A DNA stretch of 64,000 nucleotides, from the NCBI GenBank assembly GCA_025200525.1, contig CM045762.1, positions 107,844,682 through 107,908,681 on the forward strand, in the 5' to 3' direction. Under the pieces are notes generated by a model. That model was not told the origin of the DNA. It saw only the letters and a program-made list of their open reading frames with translations, and ran no database searches. Shown here piece by piece: positions 46,767 to 58,377 of the stretch (the first letter of the stretch is position 1; every line of letters starts with the position of its first letter). The DNA is from Camellia lanceoleosa (taxonomy: Eukaryota > Streptophyta > Magnoliopsida > Ericales > Theaceae). A program made the position numbers and the translations under genes.

Positions 46767-48420
46767 TTCCCTCTCAGGCTAAGGGGCGGAGGACAAACCA
46801 TTAGCTTGGAAGCAAGAAAAGAAAATCTGTGAGTAGACAGTGGCTTTGTGAATATGTTAGCCAATTGATCAGCTGTGGGAATATATTTGAGATGAATTTT
46901 ATTTGCAGCAACCTTCTCCCTAACAAAATGGAAATTCACCTCAATGTGCTTGGAGCGACTGTGAAATATGGGATTAGCAGAGAGAAAGCAAATTGATTGT
47001 CACACCAAATAACTGGAGTAGAAAATTGAGGAATATTAAAATCATTGACCAACATTTATAACCAAGTAACCTTAGTTACAGTGTGAGCAAGGGATTGATA
47101 TTCTGCCTTTGTGGATGATTAGTTAACAATGGATTGCTTCTTGGAGGACCAAGAGATGAGGTTGGAGCCTAAGAAAGCACAATAACCAAAAGTAGATCAT
47201 CTATCATTAGGGTCTCCAGCTTAGTTATAATCAATGTAGGCATGAAGATGAAATAAACTAGATGTGAAATGAAGACCATGAGTGAACGTGCCTTTGACAT
47301 ATCTTAAGATCCTCTGAATTGCTGCAAAATGGACCATAGTGAAAGAGTGCATGTGTTGGCATGCTTGGTTAACTACAAAATAGAGCTCAGGTCTTGTGAT
47401 AGTAAAGGACACCTCTAATACTTCTATAGAGAAATGATTATGTACAAGGAAAAGAATCATCAATAGAAACTGGAGTGGCACAGGGTTTGAAATCAATCAT
47501 TCCTGATTTGACAAGCAAGTCTGCAACATACTTGTGCTTAGAAAGGAAAAAACCAATCGATGTTGGTTGGACTGAGATACCAAGAAAATAGGAGATGTTA
47601 CAAAGCTCTTTCATAGAAAAAAAACAAGGTGCATATGTGATAGAAGTTGTTGAATATAGGAAGGATCAGTGCCTGTGAGGATAATATCATCAAATGAGAA
47701 GGTAGGTAAGGGATAAAGAAGTTTTATGCATAAAGAGAGAAGAATCACATAGATTATGTGTGAATACTTGAGAAAGAAGAAAAGAACTAAAGGTAGAATA
47801 CCAAGCTCGTAGAGCTTACTTCAAACCATATAGAGCTTTGTGTAACTTGGAAACCATATGGAACGGTGTGAAGGATCAATAAACCTAGGTAGTTGCTCCA
47901 TATAAACTTCTTCTCCCAATTTTCTATGAATAAAAGCATTGGAAATGTCAAGTTGTTTGATGGGTCAATGATGATGTAATTCTAGACACAAGAGAATTCG
48001 AACGGTGGGTTGCTTGGCTGCAGGACTAAAGGTATCTTGAAAATCAATGCCATGTTGTTAAAGAAATCCTTTGGTAATGAACCTGGCCTTATGCCTAGCA
48101 ACGGTCCCATCTGAGGCTCTTTTAAGCTTGAAAACCCATTTGCATCCTGTGGCTTGTTTGGATGGAGGAAAAGAAACCAAGGACCAAGTCTCTTGTTGTT
48201 AAACAACATTGTATTCATTGAGCATGGCTTGAAACCAAACGAGAGAAGTCAAAGCTGCTTTATAGGAGAGGGGCTCAGAATTACCATCACAAGCAAGTGT
48301 AGCAGCTAAGCAAACATGTTTGGTTTTATATCTAGTCTTCATAGGATAAATATTGGTAGTAGGAGAAGGCAAAGGCAACACAAATGAGGGAGAATTAATG
48401 GGGATTGGCTCAAACACAGG
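46715..48420 (-). pseudogene. Copia-3 reverse transcriptase and RNase H
   Basis: Fragments in order: a linker with MKTRYKTKHVCLAA (48,199-48,417), a reverse transcriptase start region (about 47,950-48,200), an active site in the context FDDIILTGTD (near 47,690; YVDD expected). RNase H follows as TITRPELYFVVNQACQHMHS and ILRYVKGTFTHGLHFTSSLF (47,221-47,496) and the tail FHFVREKVAANKIHLKYIPT, ADQLANIFTKPLSTHRFSFL (46,715-46,939). At least four stops or shifts separate the pieces. Confidence 0.8.
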
Positions 48421-48921
48421 TTGTATTTGGGTAAATAAGGACTATATGGGCTTAGAGATAAGGCTGCATTGACTCAAACTTAGGTTGTATTAACTCGGAT
48501 ATAAGCTGTAATGGCTTAGAGATAGGCTGCAGTGGCTTAAACATAGTTTGTAGATGATCAAAAGGCGGGGATGCAAACTGTGGCCTGGACATATGGGACA
48601 ATAACCTAGGTTGTGGTGATAGAGGCCTGGATTAAGGCAATGGCCCAGACTGCGGAAGCTGGGACATAAACTGAGGTAAGGACCCAAATTAAATACTTGG
48701 AGATTGCAATTGAGAGAAAGAGACAGGCATAGCAAGTGGCAGAACAGATATAGAAGCTGAAGAACATGCTGATGATGGAAACTATGGGGAGGTGGACCAA
48801 AAGAAAGATTGAATTTGAGAAAGAGAAGCATGTTGAGGTTGTAAAGAAGAAGAAGAAAAAGTGAATTCATTTTCTTGGAACTTAACATATCTGGAGATAA
48901 TGACCTTTCCTGTAAGAAGAT

Positions 48922-49833
48922 TCAACACCTGTAACCTTTAGCTGAAGGTTGATACCCTAAAAAGACACAGGAATTAGATTTGGAAGCTAATTTGTGAGGA
49001 GCATGAGGTTTGAGCCAAGGAAAACAAAGACACCCAAAGACTTTTAAATGAGCATAATCAGGTGGATGGTGATAAAAAAACCTCATAAGGAGACGAATTA
49101 AACAAAGAGACACTAGGCATTCGATTGATAAGGTAAGTGGTAGTTGCAATAGTTTTAGACCAATAAGATACATGGAGACAAAAATGATGCAAAAGTGAAA
49201 TGGCAATCTTAACAATTTGCAAATTTTTTCTTTCTACTACTCCATTTTGAGGAGTATAGGGGCATGAAAATTGATGATGAATACCAGTAGTGTGCATAAA
49301 GGATTGCATGGAAGAATTAATAAATTCACCAGCACCATCAGACCTTAAAACTTTGAGAGGATAACCAAATTGTCTTTTAGCAAACATTTTGAATTCTTTA
49401 AATTTGGAACAAACTTTACTTTTATAAGAGAAAGGATAAAGCCATGAAAATGACTAAAATCATCAACAAACAATACATAAAATCTATAAGAAGAATTAGA
49501 AGAAAAAAAGGGGTCCCAAACATCAGTGTGGATTAAAGCTAAGGGACCATTTACTGTAGAATTAGAAAGTTTAAAGGGTAATCGATGGAAATTTGCAACA
49601 GAGCAATCATTACAAGAAATGAAATCATAATTTATAGACACATGCAAATGCTTCTTAAGAACATGAAATTTATGAGAAGCAGATGCAGAAGTTGTAGAGT
49701 GATGACAAGCATGTAAAATGGATGATGAATGATGTAGAAAATGATAAAGACCATGAGCATGAACACCTCTATGCAGAATAGCCTTGGTGTGGTTGTCCCA
49801 AATAAAGAAGTACCATCTAATATCACAGAACAA
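48922..49833 (-). pseudogene. Copia-3 integrase
   Basis: Seen across three frames: LALIHTDVWDPFFSSNSSYR with YFVLFVDDFSHF-type context, VLRSDGAGEFINSSMQSF (DNGGEF expected), HQFSCPYTPQNGVVERKNLQ, and FGCLCFPWLKPHAPHKLASK, CVFLGYQPSAKGYRC. The catalytic residues D, D and E can be located, but the frame is broken at about 49,345 and 49,070. It corresponds to the integrase half of Copia-1 with clear divergence. Confidence 0.83.
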
Positions 49834-49987
49834 TTATTATCTTTAGCCAATTTTTGACATAAATGAGATTGTAAGAGATAGATGGCACATGTAAGACATG
49901 TTCTAATTGAAAGGAATGATGAGGAGTTAGCAATATACCTTTACCTGTATGCTGGATAGAAATAGAGGAACCATTACCAATAGTTAC

Positions 49988-50460
49988 CTAGTTAGTGCCA
50001 GTATAAGGTTGATAGAAATTCAACTGATAAACATAATTAGTAATGTGATCTTCAATAGAAATAAACTCAAATTGAGCCCTAATTACAATCTTGAGAGTGT
50101 CATACTGAGTAGGGAGGCCAGCCAAAGTGATGAGTACCATGTCTTCATTATCAATTGTAGATGATGCTATATGCAATTTATTAACCAAATCCATGATTTG
50201 ACTGAGATATGACTCCATTGATTTTGATTTCTTCAAAATTAAACTTAGCTTATGACCCATCAAGAAATTTTAGTAGCACACCTGATGAATTTCGTACCAT
50301 ATGATCCATTAAGAAATTTCAGTAGATCAGTAGCACGAAGGATGTTCTAGAGTTGATTATTCCAAACTACGAAATTTGTACAGTCAAGTTTGACTGTAAC
50401 AAACGAATTTAGATTTGAGATCGATGATGGTGATGAAGACACCATTGTTGAAGACACCAT
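49988..50460 (-). pseudogene. Copia-3 gag, internally deleted
   Basis: The start region (50,460 leftwards) reads SISNLNSFVTVKL..TNFVVW, then a stop; a short tandem duplication (about 48 bp, 50,256-50,327) repeats the TDLLKFLNGS coding stretch. The frame 49,988-50,263 carries SMESYLSQIMDLVNKL and GLPTQYDTLKIVIRAQF, the end of the UBN2 gag domain. It then runs directly into protease-distal sequence with no Arg/Gly-rich region and no CX2CX4HX4C knuckle. Confidence 0.75.
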
Positions 50461-50500
50461 AGTTGATCACTCGTTAGAGCTTAACAATGCTCTAATACCA

Positions 50501-50734
50501 TGATGAAAAAGAAAGATTGATTTCATTCAATGAATTATCATTACATAGCAATTGATATATACATATATAAGTTGTATTGCAAAACAAGCTAACTGCATAG
50601 TAACAACCTAACTACTTATCTAACTAACTAATGGAATCTAGTTACAAGGGAAGTACTACAGTACATCTCAGGCGTATGGTTCTTATGCTACATTAATTCT
50701 CTTCTTTGTAGCCTATAGATTGTTTTCCTTATCA
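50501..50734 (-). repeat. Copia-3 5' LTR (234 bp)
   Basis: On the plus strand it runs from TGATGAAAAAGAAAGATTG to TTTTCCTTATCA and aligns with 46,529-46,766 with scattered differences. Confidence 0.85.
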
Positions 50735-50739
50735 ACGCT

Positions 50740-51080
50740 AAGATCTAACAAAGGCCACATTGGCCACATCAGCTAATAGAAGCTCAGTTAGCTCCAATGA
50801 GGGTTCCTTTCCACTGGAACAATAATATGAGGTTGCTTGGCACCTAGGTTAGCAAGTTGATCCACATAGGTGTTGCCTTTGTCTAAATTCATAAACATGG
50901 AGCATCGAATTTACTTAATGATCATTATGCGATCTTAGATTAAGGCCTTCATGGGGTCATTCTCCTCCACCCTAATACTTCAAAATTTGAACCACAAGTT
51001 GGGAATCTATCACAACTTTTGTTATGCTTAGCTCTATGTAGATGCTCCACATGTCAATTTCAAAGCTTGAGGCGTACCCT
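50740..51080 (-). pseudogene. RNase H-like (RVT_3 type) remnant
   Basis: The minus strand translates, across frame breaks, to VVIDSQLVVQIL, NDPMKALI, IRCSMFMNLDKGNTYVDQLA and NLGAKQPH, with a P-V-E/Q-R/W-K segment after it. This resembles the C-terminal part of plant RNase H-like domains (RVT_3) found in LINE-derived and related genes. It is not part of the adjacent copia elements, which use a different RNase H type. Confidence 0.5.
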
Positions 51081-51244
51081 TATATTCCCATCAACAATAT
51101 TAAGGACTCAAAATGAAAAAAGAAAGAGAGTAAGAAAATGTTCAAAAATGTTCATTTATAGACCATAAGCATTTGAGACACAAGATACATAACATTTCCC
51201 ATTCCCCAAATATCCACAAACTATACCATCATCTCACATAAATC

Positions 51245-51603
51245 TGATGAAAGACTCAATTGTATTCCATCTATCTTGATTAAAAAGTATTTATAATACA
51301 CTACTATATATATATACAAATCTATTACAATTAACCCACATTACTAATACAAGCTCTAACTAGTATGCCTAACTAACTAATAACTATTCTTGATGAGGTG
51401 GACACAGATGGAGCTGATGATGACATAACTGTAGCTATTGATGCTGGAGCTAATTCTCTTATGACTTTAGCTAATCCCTCTAATGCTTGAGAATTAGCAT
51501 CCTTAACATTCCTCTGTAAGTTGATGAGGTGATCACAAACCATAAGTTTGTTTTTAAGATATTGAAATCGGGATATAGACAAGGGCTTTGTAAACAAATC
51601 AGT
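51245..51603 (-). mobile_element. Copia remnant: 3' LTR plus RNase H tail (Copia-4)
   Basis: The minus strand reads TDLFTKPLSISRFQYLKNKL, the end of a copia RNase H, then a purine stretch ACAGAGGAA. An LTR-like sequence follows from TGTTAAGGATGC (51,508) to the TGATGAAAGACTC end at 51,245 on the plus strand. The upstream part of the element is missing because the large Ty3/gypsy-type LTR begins at 51,604 inside its RNase H coding sequence. Confidence 0.7.
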
Positions 51604-54600
51604 TGTAGCTTGACTTTTCGTGCCCCATTTCAGAAGACGAATAAGCCTTATAGTACCGGACTCCTGCGGTTCTGAATTTAATCTCACAAGTGCAATGTGA
51701 AATAGATAAACACCAAAGAGTCCAAATTCGGCAAATCTTTTGGAAAATTGATTTTGAATCAAATTGCAAAAAATGGACTACTTTGCCAGATACAGAGTCG
51801 CCGCCTAAATATTTTTGAGAAATTTAGGAAACCCATGACTCGTGCCAAAGGCCACGTATCTGTTGTCATCAAGATTGTCTCGGCTTAGGAACTTAGGTAC
51901 GAGAGGGGAATGTCATGAATTGAGTACTCCCGTTCGCCCGATCAAAGATCGACCTCAACTAATCATGATATGACTTTTATTTCCATTATATGCTCTTGTT
52001 CAGATTTATTAGGCTAGCATTACTATGTGATGTGCACATATACAAGTATAGACTAAATTGCAAGAATTGGAACGTTTCAATTCATGTTTGTTTTGAAAAT
52101 TGTTTCGAATATGTACCGCTTGAAAAAGTGATCACATATTAACATTACTCAAATTATTCCAATTCAAGCAAATAGTCTTTATCCACAGGCATTCAAACAT
52201 TTTATTATTTAAGCACTTAGCCTCATAGTAAGCATGCTAAACATGGTAACAATCACACGCATGCAATATGTTAAAGCGAGTAAAGGCTTACTTAGTACTC
52301 TAAGCCAAAAAAGAAATGAGTTAGAAAAATGCATGATCCCTAACTATGTAATATGACTAATGCAACACATGTGATATACAATTACTAAGCTCGGCTACTT
52401 GTATAACATATGAATCAATTTGATAGCATGCGGTCTAAGCACGCATGTAAAGAAGTATTAAACGACAATGTAAGTTAGAATGATGAATCAAGAATGATGA
52501 ATCAAGTCTCGATGCATGCAATACAAGTGGATGGAAACATGGAGAATGCTAAACAAAACATGATGCTTTAATCTAACCACGTAAGTAGGTAAATAAAAGG
52601 AAGAAAGACGTGGGGTTGGAAGACATACACATTATTACAACATTGCGCCCTCACACAGGATGGTCCGATTAAACTAACTAGCTAACTAAACTAATTAGCT
52701 ATTACAACAACAAATGAATAATTTTGCTAAACTACTTAACTAATTTATTACAAACTGAATGAACTAATTAACTAACTAATCTAGCTAATTAAAATAATTA
52801 CAACATGAGATGAATTAGCTATTCTAACTAATTAATTACAAATACACTATTTTAAGCACAACACTAATATATTTATAACACGAATCCCGAGGATCGATGG
52901 AGGGCCCATACATGAATGCAGTTTCCACCCGAAAAAGCCATTGTTTTTATTGATGAATGCCTCTGTTGCACAGTAGAACATTTGCACTGATTTCCACCTC
53001 CAAACCAACTCTGTTCTGCTTCAAAAGGACACTGCTTGATTTTGAACTGGTGGCCGGCAGTGGGCCTACTGTCCACTGATGATGGCCTGCTGGCCACTAC
53101 TGACTGGATTGTCTTGCTACAATAGAGAGCAAATAGAGCAGAGACAGTGTATTCTCAAGGGTTTGTTTGCAAAATTTAACCCTTCTTATCATTTGAATAG
53201 CTCAAAGGAGTAGTAAGTTTAATTCCACAAACCACTAATGGATGCAATTTCATTGCATGATGGCTTATGGATCAAAGTGTGCAAATTCAATGAATGCAAT
53301 AAAACAAGACTCTCAAAACCACCTCCCTATCATGAATGATCAAGGAAAATAGTTGACGATGAATCTGGAACCATTTTCATCACTAATGAGTATGAAATGA
53401 CTCAAGGGTTCAATTAACGTCCGATTGAATCCTAACCAAATTATTATCTTGCTCTTTTTTAGCCTCAATTTTATTACTTCATTTTAGATTACCATCCATT
53501 ATTTAGTCAATTGAGTCCAAAGGTGAATTAAAAGTCCTCTAATGGAAAGAGGGCTCAAACCAAGTGTTGCTTTGGGCATGAAAGAGACATCATACCATTG
53601 GTAATGAACCCCCAAAGGGATTAAACCATTAAGCATGACACCTCAATCTCATGCTTAAACAAGCAAATAATTTGAAACCTCTTTCAAAGTAAAACAAAAG
53701 CCAAGAAAGGAGGGAGGTTGTAGAGGTGATTAAGAGTGATCACAAGTATGGAAAACTATAAATAAACACTATCAACTCAAAGAAGATGGTGTCTAATGCC
53801 TAAAACACCAAGCTTATGAAGACAATTACACTACAAGCATGCAAAACAAAGCTCAAATGCCACTAACACTTAAAAAAAGTCCTAAAACAATGCTAAATAA
53901 GTCCTAAAATATGCTGGAATTAAGACAAAAATAGCTAGAATAATAAGCTAAAGTATGGATCATGTTAGGCTAGTAACCAAAACACAAGGAGGGGAGGCTA
54001 ACCCCTCCAATTTTGGACTTCTAACCATGATTTTAGCCGCTGAAATAACTCTGGAAATCAGTGTTTAAAAGCTCAAAAAAAGGTAGTGTAAAGGTGGGAA
54101 ACACAAGGGTAAACGCCTAGAAAGCAAGGTGTAAAAAATGGTGAACCACCCCTCAACCTCTATTGGCTTTAAAACCCAAGTTTCAGCCCAAAAATACAGA
54201 GTTTTTACAGCCTAAAAACAGTTGGAAAATAGTAAGAAAAAGAGTAAATACAATAAGTAAAGAGGCAAAGCTTTATACCTCTTGAAGAGTAGACCACTTT
54301 TACGTAATAAAACAAGGCAAACACATCCTCAAGAGCTCAAACATGGCTCAAAGATACCTCAACTCAAAGATGGAGAGGTTTGGTTAAGAGTGTATAGGCA
54401 AAGGGAAAGAAATTTGCAAGAGAGAGAGGAAAAATTTTGCTTCAAAATTTTTCTAACCTCTAAAGCAAGAGGGGAGGTCTTCTATATAGAGAAAACATAA
54501 ACTTCCTTCAAAAACATCCAGCCATACACGTGGGAGCAGATGCTAGCATCTATGCAAACAGCTGGCACAGCTGTCACAAAATATCTACAAAACACATTGG

Positions 54601-54848
54601 TGGCCGGCAACTAGAAGCAATGGCTTGCAACCCATAGCAGTGTCCGGCAAGCCACCAGAGGTTGTAGGCTTAAAAATCCAAGGTTTGGGTCCAAAAACAA
54701 AGGCAACAGAGGTGTAGGGTTTGAAAGGCTTAAAGCTGTGGCATTCTATTGAGGAGTTTGAGCACTTAACAAGCATATATACTCATCATTGGGTGTGCAA
54801 GCAATAACGTCCAAGTCGTAAGGGCGGTAAAAAATGAGGTGTTTGTAG
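51604..54848 (-). repeat. Large Ty3/gypsy-type LTR, probably Tat lineage (3' LTR)
   Basis: A 3.25-kb LTR on the minus strand, from TACAAACACCTCATTTTTT (54,848) to GTCAAGCTACA (51,604). It aligns over its whole length, in opposite orientation, with the solo LTR at 58,378-61,711 (TGTAGACACCTCATTTTTT...GTCGAGCTACA). A TATA-like TCTATATAGAAG lies near 54,480. Upstream on the minus strand lies sequence with GTTGCCTACGTATCCCTTTGC- type words (reverse complement of 54,960-55,010), which I know from the 3' untranslated region of large plant gypsy elements. That makes this the 3' LTR of an element extending rightwards. It is inserted into a copia RNase H. Confidence 0.75.
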
Positions 54849-56285
54849 TTACCCATCTTTGATAGAACTCGGAGTGATGAAATGAAATGTGTGAATGTCA
54901 ACTCCCGAACCCATTTTGACAAGGTCGTAAGATTTAGACAAACAATCAAGACATAAATAATGGGTTACGCTCGCAAGTTGCCTACGTATCCCTTTGCAAG
55001 GAATCAAACCAGCATAGTTCTAGGGCAGAATGCAAATGATATACATAAAGAAAACTTTGAAAGATGGACTCACATACTTCGTGAAGCCGGCTATTTTGAG
55101 AACTCATGATCATGCGAGATAATGAAATAAGCAATAACAGATACCAATAACTGATGCGATAAGCAATAACAACATATGAAGGAATAGCTTCAAGCTTAAA
55201 ACCAACATAGGTTCCCTGCAAAAAGAACCAAAACACACTTTGACCATGCCAAAACACGAGATGAGGAAAGAAAACACCGCTCAGGGTTGCATTTCACGTA
55301 TCCTGAGAAACTAAAAAATGAAAACTGCCCGGGAATGTGTTTCATGCGTCCTAAGAAACAAAAAAAACCGCTCGGGCTCACACTTCATGCGCCTTGAGAT
55401 AAAACACACCTAGAGCTGCGCTTTACGCGTCTTGAGATAAAAGCGAAATCGCTTCCACTTGGGCTTGCGCTTCACACATCCTGAGATAAAACACGTCCAG
55501 AGCCATGCTTCACACATCTTGAGATACAAGAAAAATCGCTTGGGCTCGCGCTTCACGCGTCCTGAGATAAAACACACCCAGAGCTACGCTTCATGAGTCC
55601 TGAGATAAAAGAGAAACTGCTTGGGCTCATGCTTCACACGTCCCGAGATAAAACACACCCAGAGTTGCACTTCACGCGTCTTGAGATAAAAGAGAAACCG
55701 CTCGGGCTCTCACTTCACACGTCCCGAGATAAAACACGCCCAGGGCCGTGCTTCACGCGTCCTGAGATAGAAGAGAAAGTTGCAAAGAGGAATGAGTGCG
55801 TGCAATAGATGCACAAAGTGAACAAGGGCAATAGATGCATAAAGTGAACATGATTATAAATCGAGACAGTGACAATGCATGTTCCATGCAAGATGGTTAA
55901 CCGACGTATGATGTTAATTGAAGGCATGTTCTATGCAAGGAACAAAAGCATATTATATGCAATATTGATAGCATGTTCTATGCATGAATCATAAATGATG
56001 TAAGACATGCATGCAGCATACATATATGTGAAATGCACATTCTATGCAATGGTAGAGAACAACGGTGTAATTTGACAAAATGAATAAAATGGCATTCGAT
56101 GATGACTTCCGATTTACCTCTCAGAGGAATTGCAATATGTTCAAAAGGATACACCTCGTTCATAGTAGCAAGTAGGACACGTTCACACATCGGAACGCAG
56201 CTGCAAGCTTTTGAAACATAACCTTCCATATACTACTCAGGAAGCAGAAGCATAGAACAACACCAGGACCTACTTGAGAGACACC
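54849..56285 (-). mobile_element. 3' untranslated region of the Tat-type element
   Basis: Minus-strand internal sequence between the PMD region and the 3' LTR. It contains a tandem array (listed separately), smaller repeats (CAATAGATGCA(C/T)AAAGTGAAC twice at 55,803-55,850; GCATGTTCTATGCA several times at 55,920-55,990) and no reverse transcriptase. Tandem repeats in the 3' untranslated region are a known property of Tat-lineage gypsy elements. Confidence 0.6.
55250..55790. repeat. Tandem array, ~45-bp monomers in ~90-bp dimers
   Basis: Plus-strand monomers have the core (G)CTTCACGCGTCCTGAGATAAAA. They alternate between a CACACCCAGAGCTGCG type and a GAGAAACCGCTCGGGCTCGC type, giving dimers of roughly 85-95 bp. 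About six dimers are visible, the leftmost most degenerate. GC-rich relative to the surroundings. Confidence 0.85.
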
Positions 56286-56790
56286 GGCCACCTGCCGGCC
56301 ACTAGGAGAAGTTGCCGGCCACCTGTCGGTCAACAAAAAACCTTGTCAGGCACCAATGGTGGCCTGCCGGCCACCCGTGGAAAATTCAGGGCAAACTAGT
56401 CTTTTTGCTCGTGGGTCTTTAAGTATAGGTGAAGACACTTTATTCCCTCACTTCTCCAAGGTTGAAATAGCTCTCCCTCTCTCTCTAGGTATTTTCTCTC
56501 TCTAGATCTGTGCTTTATACGCATTTTCCAATGCCCCACACAATTTTTTTTCTTCGTAAAACCCTTTTAGTTCTCTATATTTTGAACCGATTAGATTTTG
56601 ATTTCGTCGAATTTTCTCGGATTTTTACCACTTTAGACTTGTTCCCCTTGAGTTTCTCTCAGGTTTGGTGAACTTTCCCGGGCTTCGACTTTTTCTCCCA
56701 TTTTCTCTCTCCAAGGGTTGACTTTTTCCAAGTTTACCATATTTTCTCCATTTTTCTTCACTTTTCAACTACTTTTCACCCATTTTCTAG
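56286..56790 (+). promoter_or_regulatory. Presumed promoter region of the PMD gene
   Basis: Begins with inverted GGCC-rich motifs (CACCTGCCGGCCACTAGG, GTTGCCGGCCACC, GGCCTGCCGGCCACCC, 56,285-56,385). TTTAAGTATAGGTG near 56,418 could be a TATA element. A CT-rich leader (56,465-56,515) follows, then T/C-rich sequence up to the coding start. Promoter activity is inferred from position only. Confidence 0.35.
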
Positions 56791-58377
56791 GTGGCAGATG
56801 AGATTCCTCACGACGGAGCTCCTCCAGAGGTTCCACATGTGCTTCCACCCATTGTCGAGGTAGAGGAGCTAGCAATTACGGAGGCCAGTGGGGCAGCTAA
56901 GGGCATTAAGGCTGACCTTAAAGTAGACTTTGCGCCCGAGTTTGAGCTAGAGCCGTTACCATTGAGAGTGCGGCCCTTCGATTCGATGAGATATCATCCT
57001 CGTACATACATATTACCGCTTGGAGGCATTAGGCGTTTACCGATTTTGCTCGCGGCATACCAGAGGACCTCCTACAGAGGGAGCCGAACTTTTACCTCTC
57101 TTCCAGTGCTACTGAGGTCTAAACTATGTTTTCATGCATTTCTGCCTTTCTTTTAACTGTATTTCTTGCATTGTCTTTCATCTGACTATACTTTCATCAC
57201 TGCCTTTCTTTTGATTCATTTGTTCTTTGCCACAGGAGGACTCCTGTGCCTATAGAGGGTACAAAGTGACGACTATGAGGGATTGGCATGACGAGCTCCC
57301 TGCCATGGTCTGTGACATCATCGATGAGGTTGGCTTCGGTCTTTTTTGCTCTGGACTGACACGTGTTATAACGAGCCGCCCCTTTCTAGGAGCACTAGTA
57401 GAGAGGTAGTGGGACACCACTAACTCTTTCCACATCTCTACTGTCGGGGAGATGACGATGACTCCCTATGACTTTGCTATGATCATAGGCTTAGGAGTAG
57501 GGGGTGATCCGATCCCTTTTGACACAGACATGGGCAAGTGAGAGGCTACTTGGATTGACTTGTTGAAAGTGTGCCCACCTCTGTACCAGCTAGCCATGGT
57601 GAGATATAGTTGGTTTGCCAAACAGTTTCGAGGGAGCGAGCCCGAACGCTAGAGGAGATGGAGAAGTATGCCTGGGGTTTCCTGATGTTTGTCTTCAGTA
57701 CCACCTTGTTTTTGAACAGGTGGAACATCATGGGTTTATATCTGTTGAGTGCCCTGGTGACCCTTCCCTTGGTACGCTTCTACGACTAGGATGGAGCTGG
57801 CCTTGCCACCCTATACGGCTATATGAGCTCTACTTCCTGCGTGAATGGAGAGCGAATCGGAGGCTACTGGCGAACCTGAGAGGTATGCATTTCAATTCTC
57901 TCTTTGCACTTTACACTTTCTACTTTATATCTGTTCAACACCTGTGCTTTCTGCTTTGCACTTTCTATATATGTTCATGCCATGTGCTTTCTGCTTTGCA
58001 CTTTCTATATATGTTCATGCTTTGTGCTTTCTACTTTGCACTTTCTATATCTGTTCATGCTTTGGTGATCACATATCACTGCACTTTCCTTGCAGCTATG
58101 AGTTTATACATATTTTCTAGCCCTCACCCCAGAGCCTATGGAGGAGCTTCCCTTGGTGGTTCCCTACTCGAGATGATACGATGGTCAGTGTCAGCGCCAG
58201 AGTTGTGAGACCTTTGCTTTTTTCAGCCATTACTTTGATGCTATGGCCGCCCATGAGGTAACCCGAAACGCAGTCATTTTTACTCTATAACTATTCTGAT
58301 TCATACTTTAGAAACTGATGGCAACTAACAATCTATACATCTTCTATTTGCAGATCGCATGGCAACCCTGGGCCATA
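56791..58377 (+). pseudogene. Plant mobile domain (PMD) gene, 5' part (exons 1-4 start)
   Basis: Exon 1 (56,791-57,116) starts GTG-GCA-GAT (VADEIPHDGAPPE), probably a lost ATG. Exon 2 (57,236-57,882) carries the PMD: FGLFCSGLTRVITSRPFLGA, LVER-stop-WDTTNSFHISTV, GEMTMTPYDFAMIIGLGVGG, then AWGFLMFVFSTTLFLNRW in another frame. Exon 3 is 58,096-58,257 (FSHYFDAMAAHE) and exon 4 begins at 58,354 (IAWQPWA). Introns have GT-AG borders. TAG at 57,406 (Trp expected), TGA near 57,540 and at least two frameshifts break it. PMD proteins (MAIN/MAIL type) occur as host genes and within plant transposons; here the gene is antisense to a gypsy-type element. Molecular role unknown. Confidence 0.8.

Larger units (their letters stand above)
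46529..50734 (-). mobile_element. Decayed Ty1/copia element (Copia-3)
   Basis: LTRs at 46,529-46,766 and 50,501-50,734 with a near-perfect target duplication AAGCT/ACGCT (46,524-46,528 and 50,735-50,739). The primer-binding site is TGGTATTAGAGC on the minus strand (50,489-50,500; one mismatch to tRNA-Met), and the polypurine tract is GAGAGGGAA before the 3' LTR. The domain order is copia, but many stops and frameshifts are present. An internal deletion has removed the gag zinc knuckle and the protease active site. At 4.2 kb it is about 0.8 kb shorter than Copia-1. It is clearly older than Copia-1 because the LTRs differ at many positions. Confidence 0.9.

Noticed and set aside
52873..53097. 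74-aa minus-strand frame in the large LTR
   Set aside because: It lies within the LTR, the opposite LTR copy does not keep the frame, and no domain is seen.
55250..55790. Regularly spaced repeats considered as a CRISPR-like array
   Set aside because: Adjacent monomers are imperfect copies with no unique spacers, and the context is a plant retroelement.
55593..55808. 71-aa frame with repeated Thr-Ser-Arg-Asp-Lys units
   Set aside because: It is a translation of the 45-bp minisatellite.
57615..58208. 197-aa plus-strand frame with Phe/Tyr/Cys-rich hydrophobic repeats
   Set aside because: It reads out of frame through PMD exon 2 and then through an intron with CTTTGCACTTTC repeats; not a membrane protein.
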